A stretch of DNA of 19,976 bases, from assembly GCA_039816825.1 (NCBI GenBank), contig JBCBXA010000048.1, positions 1-19,976 of the forward strand, given 5' to 3'. The notes beneath the pieces are model-generated. The model worked only from the letters and a program-made list of their open reading frames with translations. It was not told where the DNA came from and searched no databases. The position numbers were made by a program, and so were the translations under genes. This DNA comes from JBCBXA01 sp039816825. GTDB lineage: Bacteria > Pseudomonadota > Alphaproteobacteria > Rhizobiales > Rhizobiaceae. Positions 7,325 to 15,539 of the stretch are shown here, in pieces (the stretch's first letter is position 1; each line of letters opens with the position of its first letter).

Positions 7325-7731
7325 ATCGCCGACGCCAGAATGCTCACCAGATAGACCAGCAGAGCGCCCGCGCCGACCAGCCAGATGATGCTGCGCCACG
7401 GCGTCCAGCCAAAGGCGTAAGCTGGCGTATACGGCAATCGGGTTGCCGCATATGCTAGGGCAGCCCAGCCCATGGTATCTGTCTGGATGTTGGCTGCGTG
7501 CGCCACAACGACCATGGGTGTGAAAAGCGCCAGACCTTCAACATGGTTGCGCACCATTCGATTGAGTCGGGGTGCCAGCGTGTCATCGATACCCGGCGGT
7601 GCGCTGTCGCGGCTCGAAAAGCCATGGTAAATGCCCGCATACCAATCCAGATGCAGCCCCTGCCAACTGATCGCGAAAGCGAACGCTCCCATGCAGATGA
7701 GCAAGGCCCAGAGATCAAGGGTCATGGTCAC
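7321..7731 (-). CDS. MAPEG-family membrane protein
   Basis: This 136-aa protein has about four hydrophobic segments and the MAPEG-family signature RLNRMVRNHVEGLALFTPMVVVAH (around residues 55-78). The family covers membrane-associated glutathione and eicosanoid enzymes; the function of bacterial members of this type is usually unknown. The start at 7731 is 9 bp after the stop of the alcohol dehydrogenase gene; a second ATG lies 6 nt further in, and no clear ribosome site is visible, which suggests translational coupling. The stop (TAG, complement of 7321-7323) overlaps the comC stop. A glutathione-linked role beside a desulfonation pathway would be speculation. Confidence 0.85.
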   Translation of the reverse strand: MTMTLDLWALLICMGAFAFAISWQGLHLDWYAGIYHGFSSRDSAPPGIDDTLAPRLNRMVRNHVEGLALFTPMVVVAHAANIQTDTMGWAALAYAATRLPYTPAYAFGWTPWRSIIWLVGAGALLVYLVSILASAI

Positions 7732-7740
7732 TATGCCGGG

Positions 7741-8874
7741 CTATCCATATGCGGCTTGGAAGAGTGCTTCATAGTCCGCCCGGCCAACCTCACGCGGATT
7801 GCCCGCGTTGGAATGGTCGGCCAATGCGCCCTCAACCATATGAGGAAGGCAATCTTCTGGAACGCCCATTTCGCGCAGGCTCTTTGGCAGGCCGAGCCCG
7901 CGATTGAGCTTCTCAATTGCAGCGGGCAGATCTGCCCCGAAGCCGAGGCCAAAGGCGTCGCGCAATCCCGCGAAATGGCGATCAACAGCGGTTTCGTGGT
8001 AACGAAGTACGTGGGGCAGGATCACCGCGTTCAGCATGCCGTGGTGGAAGCCGGGGTCCTGCAGGCTGCCCAGCGGATGGCTCATGGCGTGAACCGCGCC
8101 CAGGGACTTCTGAAAGCTCAGGCCGCCCTGGGTGCCTGCCATCATCATTTCCCAGCGTGCCTGTTTGTTGGTCGGCTCTTCATATGCGGTACGGATCCAC
8201 CGCCATGCCCGGGCTGCGCCGTCCAGAGAGATGGCGTCGGCCACAGGGTTTACTTTGGGCGAAATGTAGCACTCGATGCAGTGCGTCAGAGCATCCATGC
8301 CGGCTGCAGCCGTCAGCCAAGATGGTGAGTTCACTGTCAGATCCGGATCACAGATGGAACGCGCCGGAATGATATGAGGCGAGATCAGCGCGAGTTTGCG
8401 CCCATCGCGCAGGGTGATCAGCGAGGCGCGTCCCACTTCCGAGCCGGTCCCGGCGGTGGTGGGGATCGCGACGACCGGCGCCACTGCGTCCGTGATCAGA
8501 TCGGCACCGCCTTCAATGAACGCAAAATCAGTCAGTTGGCCCGTATGCCGGGCAGCCACCGCCACAGCCTTGGCCAGATCGATGGGTGAGCCGCCCCCAA
8601 TGGCGATCAGCCCGTCACAGCCCTGGGAGGCAAACAGTTCATGCGCCTCACTGACGGCTTCCTCGGTCGGGTTCGAAGGCGTGTTGTCATAGATGGAGCG
8701 ATGCCAGTCTTCGGGCAGATGCCCCAACAACTGGTCAAGGAGGCCAGCTTCTCGAATGCCCTTGTCGGTGACGATCAGGGGGTGGCTCATGCCGGTCGAG
8801 CACGCGTCCGCGTGGGTGTGCGCAATAGCGCCGTGATCAAAACGGATATGGGTCAAATAGTTGATGATGGCCAT
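7741..8874 (-). CDS. Iron-containing alcohol dehydrogenase
   Basis: This 377-aa group III (iron-dependent) alcohol dehydrogenase has the nucleotide-binding GGGSPID at 93-99 and PTTAGTGSEVG at 138-148. Metal ligands can be aligned to E. coli FucO: D194 and H198 (MDALTH), H262 (AVHAMSH) and H278 (HHGMLNA). Length and layout are complete. GGGAGG lies about 13 nt before ATG 8874, a long spacing. The enzyme interconverts a short alcohol or diol with the aldehyde, using NAD(P). Beside sulfolactate genes, oxidation of 2,3-dihydroxypropanesulfonate or reduction of sulfolactaldehyde is an attractive possibility, but family membership does not fix the substrate. It is on the opposite strand from slcC-comC and probably co-transcribed with the MAPEG gene 9 bp downstream. 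Confidence 0.92.
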   Translation of the reverse strand: MAIINYLTHIRFDHGAIAHTHADACSTGMSHPLIVTDKGIREAGLLDQLLGHLPEDWHRSIYDNTPSNPTEEAVSEAHELFASQGCDGLIAIGGGSPIDLAKAVAVAARHTGQLTDFAFIEGGADLITDAVAPVVAIPTTAGTGSEVGRASLITLRDGRKLALISPHIIPARSICDPDLTVNSPSWLTAAAGMDALTHCIECYISPKVNPVADAISLDGAARAWRWIRTAYEEPTNKQARWEMMMAGTQGGLSFQKSLGAVHAMSHPLGSLQDPGFHHGMLNAVILPHVLRYHETAVDRHFAGLRDAFGLGFGADLPAAIEKLNRGLGLPKSLREMGVPEDCLPHMVEGALADHSNAGNPREVGRADYEALFQAAYG

Positions 8875-8973
8875 TGAGTGTGGCGCGCCTCCCGCTCGTA
8901 TTCATCGGCGCTCTCCCAAGCGCATACGCATGACGCTCGCAAACCGGGCGCTGCATTGCAACGGCGGTTTGCC

Positions 8974-9336
8974 CTAACGATCAAACACTTCGGGAAAAGC
9001 GCTGCGGGCGGCCTGCTCGTCGATAACCAGTTCTGCTTCGTAGTCAGTGGGGTCAAACGGATCCGAATGGGGCTGAACCTCACGCATAAACAGCGCGTTA
9101 AGCCTTCCGGCATCGAGATTTCCGCGCTCAAAAGGTTCTGTGCCGAAATGGTCCCACAGGCAGGCGAGAAAGTTGGCATCGGCCTCATGCAAAATCTGCT
9201 TGCGATCAGCGTGGCGCGCCTTTTTCTCCAGAGCAACCGGCTTTGGGCTGGCGCGCCGAATGGTGAACTGAAAGTCGGTTCCTGGAAGCCGAGAAGGAAA
9301 ACCGCGATGCTTCGTCATTGGGGGCAGTTTGGGCAT
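8974..9336 (-). CDS. Uncharacterised small protein
   Basis: This 120-aa protein is not recognised. It has a basic N-terminal third (RRASPKPVALEKKARHADRK) and an acidic C-terminal part (DPFDPTDYEAELVIDEQ). There is no signal peptide or membrane segment, so it is probably cytoplasmic. The start at 9336 is favoured over 9411, which would fall in the inverted repeat before the BMP operon, and over 9318; CAGG lies near position -10 of the 9336 start. It is divergent from the ABC transporter operon and precedes the alcohol dehydrogenase gene by 99 bp. The opposite strand is also open over this stretch; the minus strand is preferred for its balanced composition. Confidence 0.55.
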   Translation of the reverse strand: MPKLPPMTKHRGFPSRLPGTDFQFTIRRASPKPVALEKKARHADRKQILHEADANFLACLWDHFGTEPFERGNLDAGRLNALFMREVQPHSDPFDPTDYEAELVIDEQAARSAFPEVFDR

Positions 9337-9400
9337 AAGTTTCGACCTGTGCGGCTCTGGAGCCAATTCAACGACAGAAAGTACTGGGCACTCGCTCTGG

Positions 9401-9417
9401 CCCAATTGCAAATTGGG
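9401..9417. promoter_or_regulatory. Perfect inverted repeat upstream of the BMP-type ABC operon
   Basis: CCCAATT-GCA-AATTGGG has two perfect 7-bp arms with a 3-bp spacer, ending 14 bp before the GTG at 9432. Position and symmetry suggest a dimeric repressor site at or just behind the promoter, probably controlling the importer and perhaps the divergent small gene. A role as a short RNA hairpin near the ribosome site is the alternative. The cognate regulator is not in the window. Confidence 0.6.
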
Positions 9418-9431
9418 TACATAGGCTTAGC

Positions 9432-11084
9432 GTGCAATATGTGACCGACGCTTCCAATGATGACGATGACTATCTGTCAGAGATAGCGCAGCGCAAGCCG
9501 TTGCTGCTGGCTATGGGCCTGACCAAACGATTTGGTTCGCTCGCAGCCAATGAAGGCGTGCGGCTGGAGATCGGGCGGGGTGAGATCCATGCTCTCCTTG
9601 GCGAAAATGGTGCGGGCAAGTCCACGCTTGTGAAAATGCTCTATGGCGCCTTGCAGCCGGATGAGGGCCTGATTGCATGGTGTGGTCGTCCCGTGGTCAT
9701 ACCCAATCCGTCTGCGGCCCGGGAACTGGGTATCGGAATGGTGTTCCAGCACTTCTCCCTCTTCGAGGCGCTCACGGTTGCAGAGAACATCGCCCTCGCT
9801 TTGCCACCCGGCTCGTCACTCAAGGAGATCAGCGAGCGCGCAGAGCGCACGTCGGCGCAATATGGCCTTTCTCTGAAAGCCGACAGTCAGATTGCTGACT
9901 TGTCGGTGGGCGAGCGGCAACGCGTCGAGATCGTGCGCTGCCTCATGCAGAACCCGCAGCTCATCATCATGGATGAGCCCACGTCGGTGCTCACGACGTC
10001 TGAAACCGACGCCTTGTTTGAGACGCTTCTGCGGCTTCGAGATGAGGGCAAGTCCCTGCTGTATATCTCCCACAAGCTCGCTGAGGTCCGGCAAATCTGT
10101 TCTGCGGCCACCGTATTGAGGGGTGGCAGGAATGTTGGCGAGTGCGACCCTCGAACGGAAAGTCCTGCTTCCTTGGCGCGGATGATGGTGGGAGATGATG
10201 TTCAGTCGGTGCGCGCCGAGCCCGTTGCCCTTGGTGATGCGGACACCGCTCTGGAGCTCCGCGATTTGCATCTGCCCCGCGACAACCCGTTTGGCACGGA
10301 TCTGGTCGGTGTTTCCATGGATATCCGCCGCGGCGAGGTGGCTGCCATCGCTGGCATAGCCGGCAATGGGCAAGGCGAGTTGTTCGACGCCATCTCTGGA
10401 GAGCGCCCCACCGATTCCCGATCTGTGATGCTGTTTGGGAAGCCCGCCGGCAACCTGTCGGTCACGGCCCGCCGTCGTGTGGGCGCTGCCTTTGTTCCGG
10501 AAGAACGCCTTGGCCACGGATCCGTGCCAACAGCCACGCTGTCGGACAACATCGTTCTCTCCCGTGGTCGCAGCGAACCGGAGCTCGGCGGCGCAGGATT
10601 TCTCCGCTGGGGCACGGCAAAGCGCTGGAAAGACCGGATTGTTGAGGCCTTCGATGTTCGCAAGGGAGGGCCAGACCCCGTGGCGGGCTCTTTATCGGGC
10701 GGGAATCTGCAAAAGTTTCTGGTTGGCCGCGAATTTGATCGATCCCCGGACCTGTTGGTGATCAACCAGCCAACCTGGGGCGTTGATGCTGGTGCGGCGG
10801 CGCACATCAGGCGCTCCATCATTGAGCTGGCCAGGAACGGAGCGGCCATCCTGATTATCAGTCAGGATATTGACGAGATTTTCGAGGTGGCGGATCGCGT
10901 GGCCGTGCTGGCGGAAGGTCATCTTTCACCGTTCACCGCAGCCGGTGAGACGGATCGTGAAGCCATCGGCCTGCTGCTGTCGCGTTCGGTCGCGGCTTCA
11001 TCGGAAGCCGAGATCGAGCAGGCCCTTGCTGCGACGCCTCAAGATCAGAGTCACCATGCAGGAGGCACGGATCATGCGCGTTGA
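9432..11084 (+). CDS. BMP-type ABC importer, double-domain ATPase
   Basis: This 550-aa cytoplasmic ATPase has two fused nucleotide-binding domains like RbsA, YufO and NupO. Domain 1 has Walker A GENGAGKST (57-65), signature LSVGE (157-161) and Walker B LIIMDEP (177-183). Domain 2 has the degenerate Walker A AGIAGNGQGEL, signature SGGNLQK and LLVINQPTWGVD, where the usual DEP is replaced by NQP; this is normal for these transporters. The start is uncertain: GTG 9432 or GTG 9441, neither with a clear ribosome site, and both give an acidic 20-residue extension before the domain. The gene overlaps the first permease gene by 11 bp. It energises the importer encoded by the next three genes; nucleosides or purine-related compounds are usual substrates. 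Confidence 0.93.
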   Translation: MQYVTDASNDDDDYLSEIAQRKPLLLAMGLTKRFGSLAANEGVRLEIGRGEIHALLGENGAGKSTLVKMLYGALQPDEGLIAWCGRPVVIPNPSAARELGIGMVFQHFSLFEALTVAENIALALPPGSSLKEISERAERTSAQYGLSLKADSQIADLSVGERQRVEIVRCLMQNPQLIIMDEPTSVLTTSETDALFETLLRLRDEGKSLLYISHKLAEVRQICSAATVLRGGRNVGECDPRTESPASLARMMVGDDVQSVRAEPVALGDADTALELRDLHLPRDNPFGTDLVGVSMDIRRGEVAAIAGIAGNGQGELFDAISGERPTDSRSVMLFGKPAGNLSVTARRRVGAAFVPEERLGHGSVPTATLSDNIVLSRGRSEPELGGAGFLRWGTAKRWKDRIVEAFDVRKGGPDPVAGSLSGGNLQKFLVGREFDRSPDLLVINQPTWGVDAGAAAHIRRSIIELARNGAAILIISQDIDEIFEVADRVAVLAEGHLSPFTAAGETDREAIGLLLSRSVAASSEAEIEQALAATPQDQSHHAGGTDHAR

Positions 11085-12171
11085 GTTCGTGCGCCGCGAT
11101 CAACCGGCCGCTTGGTTGCGCCTCGCGTCGCCTCTGTTGGCGGTTGGTCTGGCCCTGGTTCTTGCCGGCTTGTTTTTCCAAGTGCTTGGCGTCGACGCCG
11201 GTCGTGCACTGTACGTGTTCTTCATCGAGCCATTGCAGGCCGACTGGTCGCGCGAAGACATATTGATAAAGGCCACGCCACTGATCCTCATCGGTGCTGG
11301 CCTGACGGTTTGCTTTTTGTCCAGCACCTGGAATATCGGCGCGGAGGGGCAGTTCGTGGCCGGTGCTCTGGCCGGAGCGATCATGCCTTTGGCCTTTCCC
11401 GATGTGGAAGGCTTCTGGGTTCTGCCGTTGATGCTGGTTCTCGGCACCATCGGAGGCGCCCTGTGCGCCATGATTCCGGCCCAGCTGAAGGTGCGTTTTG
11501 GTGCCAGCGAGATCCTGGTTTCGCTCATGATGGTCTACATCATGCAGCTTTTTCTGGACTGGATTGTGCGCGGCCCTTGGCGTGATCCGCAGAGCTTTGG
11601 TTTTCCAAAATCCCGCGATTTTCATACATCGGCTGAACTCTCGGTTCTGCCCGGTTTCTTTGATCTGCACTGGGGCTTTCCCATCGCCATTTTTGTGGCC
11701 GTGGGCGTTTGGTTCTTTTTGTCCCGGACGATCGGCGGGTTTGACGTTCGTGTCTCGGGCGCGGCGCCTCGGGCGGCGCGTTTCTCTGGTGTGAGCCGCG
11801 CACGGATTACCGTTTTCGTGTTCGCTGCCTCCGGCGGACTGGCGGGCCTGGCAGGCATTGTGGATGTCGCTGGAAACGCACAAAAGCTGCAACCCGTCAT
11901 CTCGCCAGGATATGGCTTCACCGCAATCATCGTCGCCTTTCTTGGGCGCCTCAATCCCGTTGGTGCGATCTTTGCGGGTCTGCTTCTGGCTCTGACCTAC
12001 ATTGGCGGCGAGGGAGCGCAGCTCGATCTCGGCCTGCCGGTTCAGGCCACGCAGGTGGTGCAGGGTCTCCTGCTTTTCTGCGTCCTGGCCCTCGACACCT
12101 TCATTCTGTACCGCCTGCGCTGGGTGCCCAAGGCCGTGGCGACGCCCGACACCATCGAGGAGGGCTCCTGA
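11074..12171 (+). CDS. BMP-type ABC importer permease 1
   Basis: This 365-aa inner-membrane protein of the BPD_transp_2 family (YufP/NupP-like) has about nine hydrophobic segments. The start at ATG 11074 follows GGAGG at 11060-11064; further upstream in-frame codons lie inside the ATPase gene and encode a basic, non-family sequence. Family landmarks are TPLILIGAGLTVCFLSSTWNIGAEGQF (about 67-93) and the later SGGLAGLAGIVDVAGNAQ segment. Such permeases pair with a second, shorter one, and here that gene starts within the stop codon (TGATG). It is longer than its partner because of an extra N-terminal segment, as usual for this type. Confidence 0.93.
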   Translation: MRVEFVRRDQPAAWLRLASPLLAVGLALVLAGLFFQVLGVDAGRALYVFFIEPLQADWSREDILIKATPLILIGAGLTVCFLSSTWNIGAEGQFVAGALAGAIMPLAFPDVEGFWVLPLMLVLGTIGGALCAMIPAQLKVRFGASEILVSLMMVYIMQLFLDWIVRGPWRDPQSFGFPKSRDFHTSAELSVLPGFFDLHWGFPIAIFVAVGVWFFLSRTIGGFDVRVSGAAPRAARFSGVSRARITVFVFAASGGLAGLAGIVDVAGNAQKLQPVISPGYGFTAIIVAFLGRLNPVGAIFAGLLLALTYIGGEGAQLDLGLPVQATQVVQGLLLFCVLALDTFILYRLRWVPKAVATPDTIEEGS

Positions 12172-13103
12172 TGGAACTGGCCGAAGCTTTCATGCTCACG
12201 GTCATCACCGCCGCGACGCCCCTTCTTCTGGCCGCAATGGGTGAACTGATCGCCGAGCGTTCCGGCGTCCTCAATCTTGGCGTCGAGGGCATGATGGTCA
12301 CGGGGGCAGTGGCGGCCTTTGCCGGAGCGCAGCTGACCGGGAGCGCCTATGCCGGCATGATTGTGGGTGCACTTGCCGGGGCGCTGCTTGCCGGGCTGTT
12401 TGCGGTGCTGGTCCTGTATTTTGTGACCAACCAGGTTGCGACGGGATTGGCGCTCACCTTATTTGGCCTGGGATTATCGGGGCTGATTGGCGCTAGCTAT
12501 GTCGGTGAGCCCGGAATTAAGCTTGCTCCTCTGTTCGGCGCACCGCCTGAGGAAACATCGGCGCCAATAGCCGCGGTCTGGCGGTTGATTTTGGGCCATG
12601 ATCTTCTGGTCTATATGTCACTTTTGTCTATTCCAGCCGTCATCTGGTTCCTCAACAGGACGAGAGGAGGGCTGGTGTTGCGTGCCGTGGGCGACAGCCA
12701 CGGATCGGCGCATGCCCTTGGATATCCGGTTCTCAGGGTTCGGCTCTTGGCGGTGTTGTTCGGCGGGCTCATGGCCGGCTTGGGCGGCGCCTATCTGAGC
12801 CTCGTATACACGCCGCAATGGACGGACGGGATGACAGCGGGTCGCGGGTGGATCGCTCTCGCTCTGGTGGTGTTTGCTTCCTGGTTGCCCAAACGGGTGG
12901 CACTGGGTGCCTATCTGTTTGGCGGAGTGACGCTTTTGCAGTTTCACCTGCAGGCAATTGGCGTTTCGGTTCCGGCACAATTCTTGAATGCACTTCCTTA
13001 TATCGTGACCATCGTGGTACTCGTTGCCATCTCCGGCAACCGCCGCCTGATCGCCGTCAACACCCCAGCATGCCTGGGAAAACCATTCGTACCCGACCGA
13101 TAA
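12171..13103 (+). CDS. BMP-type ABC importer permease 2
   Basis: This 310-aa inner-membrane protein of the BPD_transp_2 family (YufQ/NupQ-like) has the hallmark LAAMGELIAERSGVLNLGVEGMM at about 20-42. Its start overlaps the preceding stop by one base and GAGGAGGG lies at 12157-12163, so translation is coupled. It should form a heterodimer with permease 1 as the membrane channel. The last residues (TPACLGKPFVPDR) are polar and extend past the final helix. The gene is followed after 55 bp by the binding protein gene, completing the set ATPase, permease, permease, binding protein; placing the binding protein last is common but not universal. Confidence 0.93.
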   Translation: MELAEAFMLTVITAATPLLLAAMGELIAERSGVLNLGVEGMMVTGAVAAFAGAQLTGSAYAGMIVGALAGALLAGLFAVLVLYFVTNQVATGLALTLFGLGLSGLIGASYVGEPGIKLAPLFGAPPEETSAPIAAVWRLILGHDLLVYMSLLSIPAVIWFLNRTRGGLVLRAVGDSHGSAHALGYPVLRVRLLAVLFGGLMAGLGGAYLSLVYTPQWTDGMTAGRGWIALALVVFASWLPKRVALGAYLFGGVTLLQFHLQAIGVSVPAQFLNALPYIVTIVVLVAISGNRRLIAVNTPACLGKPFVPDR

Positions 13104-13158
13104 GTCGGGGCGTTTCAATGTCCGTCCGGCAGGGGCGGGCGACCACAGGAGAGGTTAT

Positions 13159-14247
13159 ATGATCAATCGCAGAACACTCATTTCCATGGGCACGGGCCTT
13201 CTTGCCGCTGCATCCGTAGCGCTGTCGAGCGGCGTTGCATTTGCCATGGACGACAAGATGAAGGTTGGCTTCATCTATGTTGGTCCGAAGAACGATGGTG
13301 GCTGGACGCAGCGTCACGACATTGGGCGTATGGCGGTGGAAGCCGAGTTCGGCGACAAGGTTGAAACAGTCTTTGTTGAGAGTGTTCCGGAGGCAGACTC
13401 AGAGCGTGCGATCGAACGCATGGCCCGCGATGGCGCCGACATGATCTTCACCACGTCCTTCGGCTTCATGGATCCAACTCTCGCTGTCGCCGAGAAGTTT
13501 CCTGATGTGAAGTTCGAGCACGCGACCGGTTATAAGCGCGCCGACAATGTCGCCACCTACTCCTCGCGTTTCTACGAGGGCCGTTACGTCCTCGGCCAGA
13601 TCGCAGCGGCGCAGTCTGAGACCGGTGAGGCCGGCTATATTGCTTCTTTCCCGATCCCCGAGGTTATTCGCGGCATCAACGCTTTCATACTGGGTGCGCA
13701 GACCGTGAACCCCGACTTCAAACTGAAAATCGTCTGGGTGAACACCTGGTTCGATCCGGCCAAGGAAGCCGATGCTGCCAAGGCGCTTTTCGATCAGGGC
13801 GTCGACATCATCACTCAGCACACTGACAGCCCCGCACCGCTTCAGATTGCTGAAGAGCGCGGCCTTCAGGGCTTTGGTCAGGCGAACGACCAGATCGCTT
13901 TCGGTCCCAATGCTCAGCTCACAGCGATCATCGATGATTGGGATCCTTATTATGTAGCGCGTGTGCGCGCCGCCATGGACGGAACCTGGAAGTCTGAAGA
14001 CACATGGGGTGGCATGGATACGGGCATGGTGAGAATGGCCGGCCTGACCAACATGCCGGATGATGTGAAGGCGAAGGCCGAAGAAACCATCGCCGCCATC
14101 ACCTCGGGCGAACTGCACCCGTTCACGGGGCCGATCACCAAACAGGACGGCACCGTCGTTGGTGAAGAAGGCAAGCCGCTTGATGACGGCATCCTCGCCA
14201 CCATGGACTATTATGTGATGGGCGTTGAAGGCGAAGTGCCAAACTAG
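13159..14247 (+). CDS. BMP-family ABC substrate-binding protein
   Basis: This 362-aa periplasmic binding protein of the BMP (basic membrane protein, PF02608) family has a signal peptide of about 29 residues with a hydrophobic core LLAAASVALSSG and an AFA cleavage site. An RR pair near the start (NRRTLIS) hints at, but does not fulfil, a Tat motif. There is no lipobox cysteine, unlike PnrA/Med homologues of Gram-positives. Mature landmarks are KVGFIYVGPKNDGGWTQRHDIG (35-56), FVESVPE, and MIFTTSFGFMD, all typical of the nucleoside-binding cleft in this family. AGGAGAGG precedes ATG 13159. It delivers substrate to the permease pair encoded upstream. The ligand (nucleoside or purine-like compound) is a family expectation, not shown by sequence. 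Confidence 0.93.
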   Translation: MINRRTLISMGTGLLAAASVALSSGVAFAMDDKMKVGFIYVGPKNDGGWTQRHDIGRMAVEAEFGDKVETVFVESVPEADSERAIERMARDGADMIFTTSFGFMDPTLAVAEKFPDVKFEHATGYKRADNVATYSSRFYEGRYVLGQIAAAQSETGEAGYIASFPIPEVIRGINAFILGAQTVNPDFKLKIVWVNTWFDPAKEADAAKALFDQGVDIITQHTDSPAPLQIAEERGLQGFGQANDQIAFGPNAQLTAIIDDWDPYYVARVRAAMDGTWKSEDTWGGMDTGMVRMAGLTNMPDDVKAKAEETIAAITSGELHPFTGPITKQDGTVVGEEGKPLDDGILATMDYYVMGVEGEVPN

Positions 14248-14268
14248 GCTCTGGCAGAAATATCACGC

Positions 14269-14301
14269 GAAACGGGGGCTTCGGCTCCCGTTTCTGTTTG
14301 T
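14269..14301 (+). terminator. Intrinsic terminator of the BMP-type ABC operon
   Basis: An 11-bp stem (14269-14279 with 14284-14294, one G-T wobble) closes on a TTCG tetraloop and is followed by TGTTTGT. It lies 21 bp after the stop of the binding protein gene, the usual place. The T-run is interrupted but the stem is very stable. Confidence 0.85.
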
Positions 14302-14334
14302 AAGTGGGCTTGCCAGACTGTTGTCGGATTTCAC

Positions 14335-14362
14335 TTGTCCAAAGGGAAGAAAGGCGTATAGG
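14335..14362 (+). promoter_or_regulatory. Possible sigma-70-type promoter before the lipoprotein hydrolase gene
   Basis: TTGTCC at 14335-14340 and TATAGG at 14357-14362 are separated by 16 bp and lie about 45 bp before the ATG at 14408. The match is moderate. The gene follows a terminator, so it needs its own promoter in this 106-bp gap. Confidence 0.35.
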
Positions 14363-14407
14363 CGGCTTCTCTTCTCAAATGTATGGTTAGCTTAGGAACC
14401 CGCTTCC

Positions 14408-15526
14408 ATGTTTGCTCTGGTCTCGTCCAGATTACCAAAACTGCCGGTTCTCTTGGTGCTCGTTCTGGTCCTGACCGCGTGCGCCAACAATCCGCGCAAC
14501 TTTGGTGACTTCCGCCCGGATGCCGGAAGCAGGGCGCTTTTGACCGAGACGCTGGTCGCCACCACTCGAGCCTATGCAGAACCCGAATTCATGTTCTCGG
14601 ATCGGCGGGCCGAAGGTCTGAACTTCGGAACGATCACCGTTTCTGTGCCGCCGGCTCATGTGCCCGGACAACTGGAAAGGGCGCTTGGCAGGCCAAATCC
14701 CGAGAAGCACTTTGCTGCGGTTCGTGGAGCCTATTTCAAAACCGAGCAGACGTTTATTGATGCCGTGAACGCCCAACTTGCGGCCAACCCCCAATATGGG
14801 GGCGAAGTCATGATCTTCGTCCATGGCTACAACACATCCTTTGCCGAGGGCGTGTTTCGTGGGGCGCAGTTCCACACCGACTGGAAACTACCGGCGGTGC
14901 CGGTGCATTTTTCGTGGCCATCAGCGGCCCGGGCAGCAGGCTACGTCTACGACAAGGAGAGCGTTCTCTACAGCCGGGATGGTTTCGCGCGCTTTCTGGA
15001 GATCATGGGCAAAACAGATGCAAAGAGCGTTATCCTGCTGGCCCACTCCATGGGCACACATCTGACCATGGAAACCCTGCGACAACTGGCAATCACAGGA
15101 CGCCGCGACGTCCTCAACAATTTGAACATGGTGGCACTGATCAGCCCTGACATTGATAGGGGTGTGTTCGATCTTCAGTTTGAAGCCATCGCCCCGCCAC
15201 CTTTTCCGATGGTGGCAGTTGTGTCGGCTGATGACCGTGCACTGGCCATTTCGGGCCGGCTTCAGCGCGATAATCGTCTGGGCACAGGTGCTGACAAGCA
15301 GGACCTCATCGAGAAAGGCATCGCGGTGATCGACCTGACAAACGTGACCGATGGCGACAGCACAAACCACTCGAAGTTCGCGACATCGGAAACCTTCATC
15401 AAACTCATTCAGAACCGCTCACTCTCGCGCCAGATCATCAATGCAGGAGACCGGCTTGAGCCGACTCCCGAACTGGACCTCGGTCTGATCAAGATTGAAG
15501 GCGGAGCGCTGCTCGGTCTCGAGTAG
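14408..15526 (+). CDS. Lipoprotein alpha/beta hydrolase (DUF900 type)
   Basis: This 372-aa predicted lipoprotein has a hydrophobic signal LLVLVLVLTAC ending in a lipobox with C25, so it is probably anchored in the outer or inner membrane facing the periplasm. It has an alpha/beta hydrolase core of the DUF900 (PF05990) type: FVHGYNTSF (137-145) for the oxyanion region, nucleophile elbow AHSMG with S214, an acid candidate D275/D276 in SADDRA, and H321 in NHSKF. The family is widespread in proteobacteria but its substrate is not established; esterase or lipase activity is likely. The ORF stands alone between a terminator and a convergent gene 13 bp away. Confidence 0.9.
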   Translation: MFALVSSRLPKLPVLLVLVLVLTACANNPRNFGDFRPDAGSRALLTETLVATTRAYAEPEFMFSDRRAEGLNFGTITVSVPPAHVPGQLERALGRPNPEKHFAAVRGAYFKTEQTFIDAVNAQLAANPQYGGEVMIFVHGYNTSFAEGVFRGAQFHTDWKLPAVPVHFSWPSAARAAGYVYDKESVLYSRDGFARFLEIMGKTDAKSVILLAHSMGTHLTMETLRQLAITGRRDVLNNLNMVALISPDIDRGVFDLQFEAIAPPPFPMVAVVSADDRALAISGRLQRDNRLGTGADKQDLIEKGIAVIDLTNVTDGDSTNHSKFATSETFIKLIQNRSLSRQIINAGDRLEPTPELDLGLIKIEGGALLGLE

Positions 15527-15539
15527 CGCTAGGCTCCAA

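Noticed and set aside
7498..8328. 276-codon plus-strand frame opposite the MAPEG and alcohol dehydrogenase genes
   Set aside because: It spans two recognised genes on the other strand and has no recognisable domain.
10933..11892. 319-codon minus-strand frame opposite the ABC ATPase and permease genes
   Set aside because: It crosses the boundary of two well-supported genes, and its sequence is hydrophilic and low-complexity with no motifs.
14395..14400. GGAACC before the lipoprotein hydrolase gene considered as an EcfG -35 box
   Set aside because: It lies only 8 bp from the start codon, so the matching -10 box would fall inside the coding sequence, and no GTT sits at the right distance.
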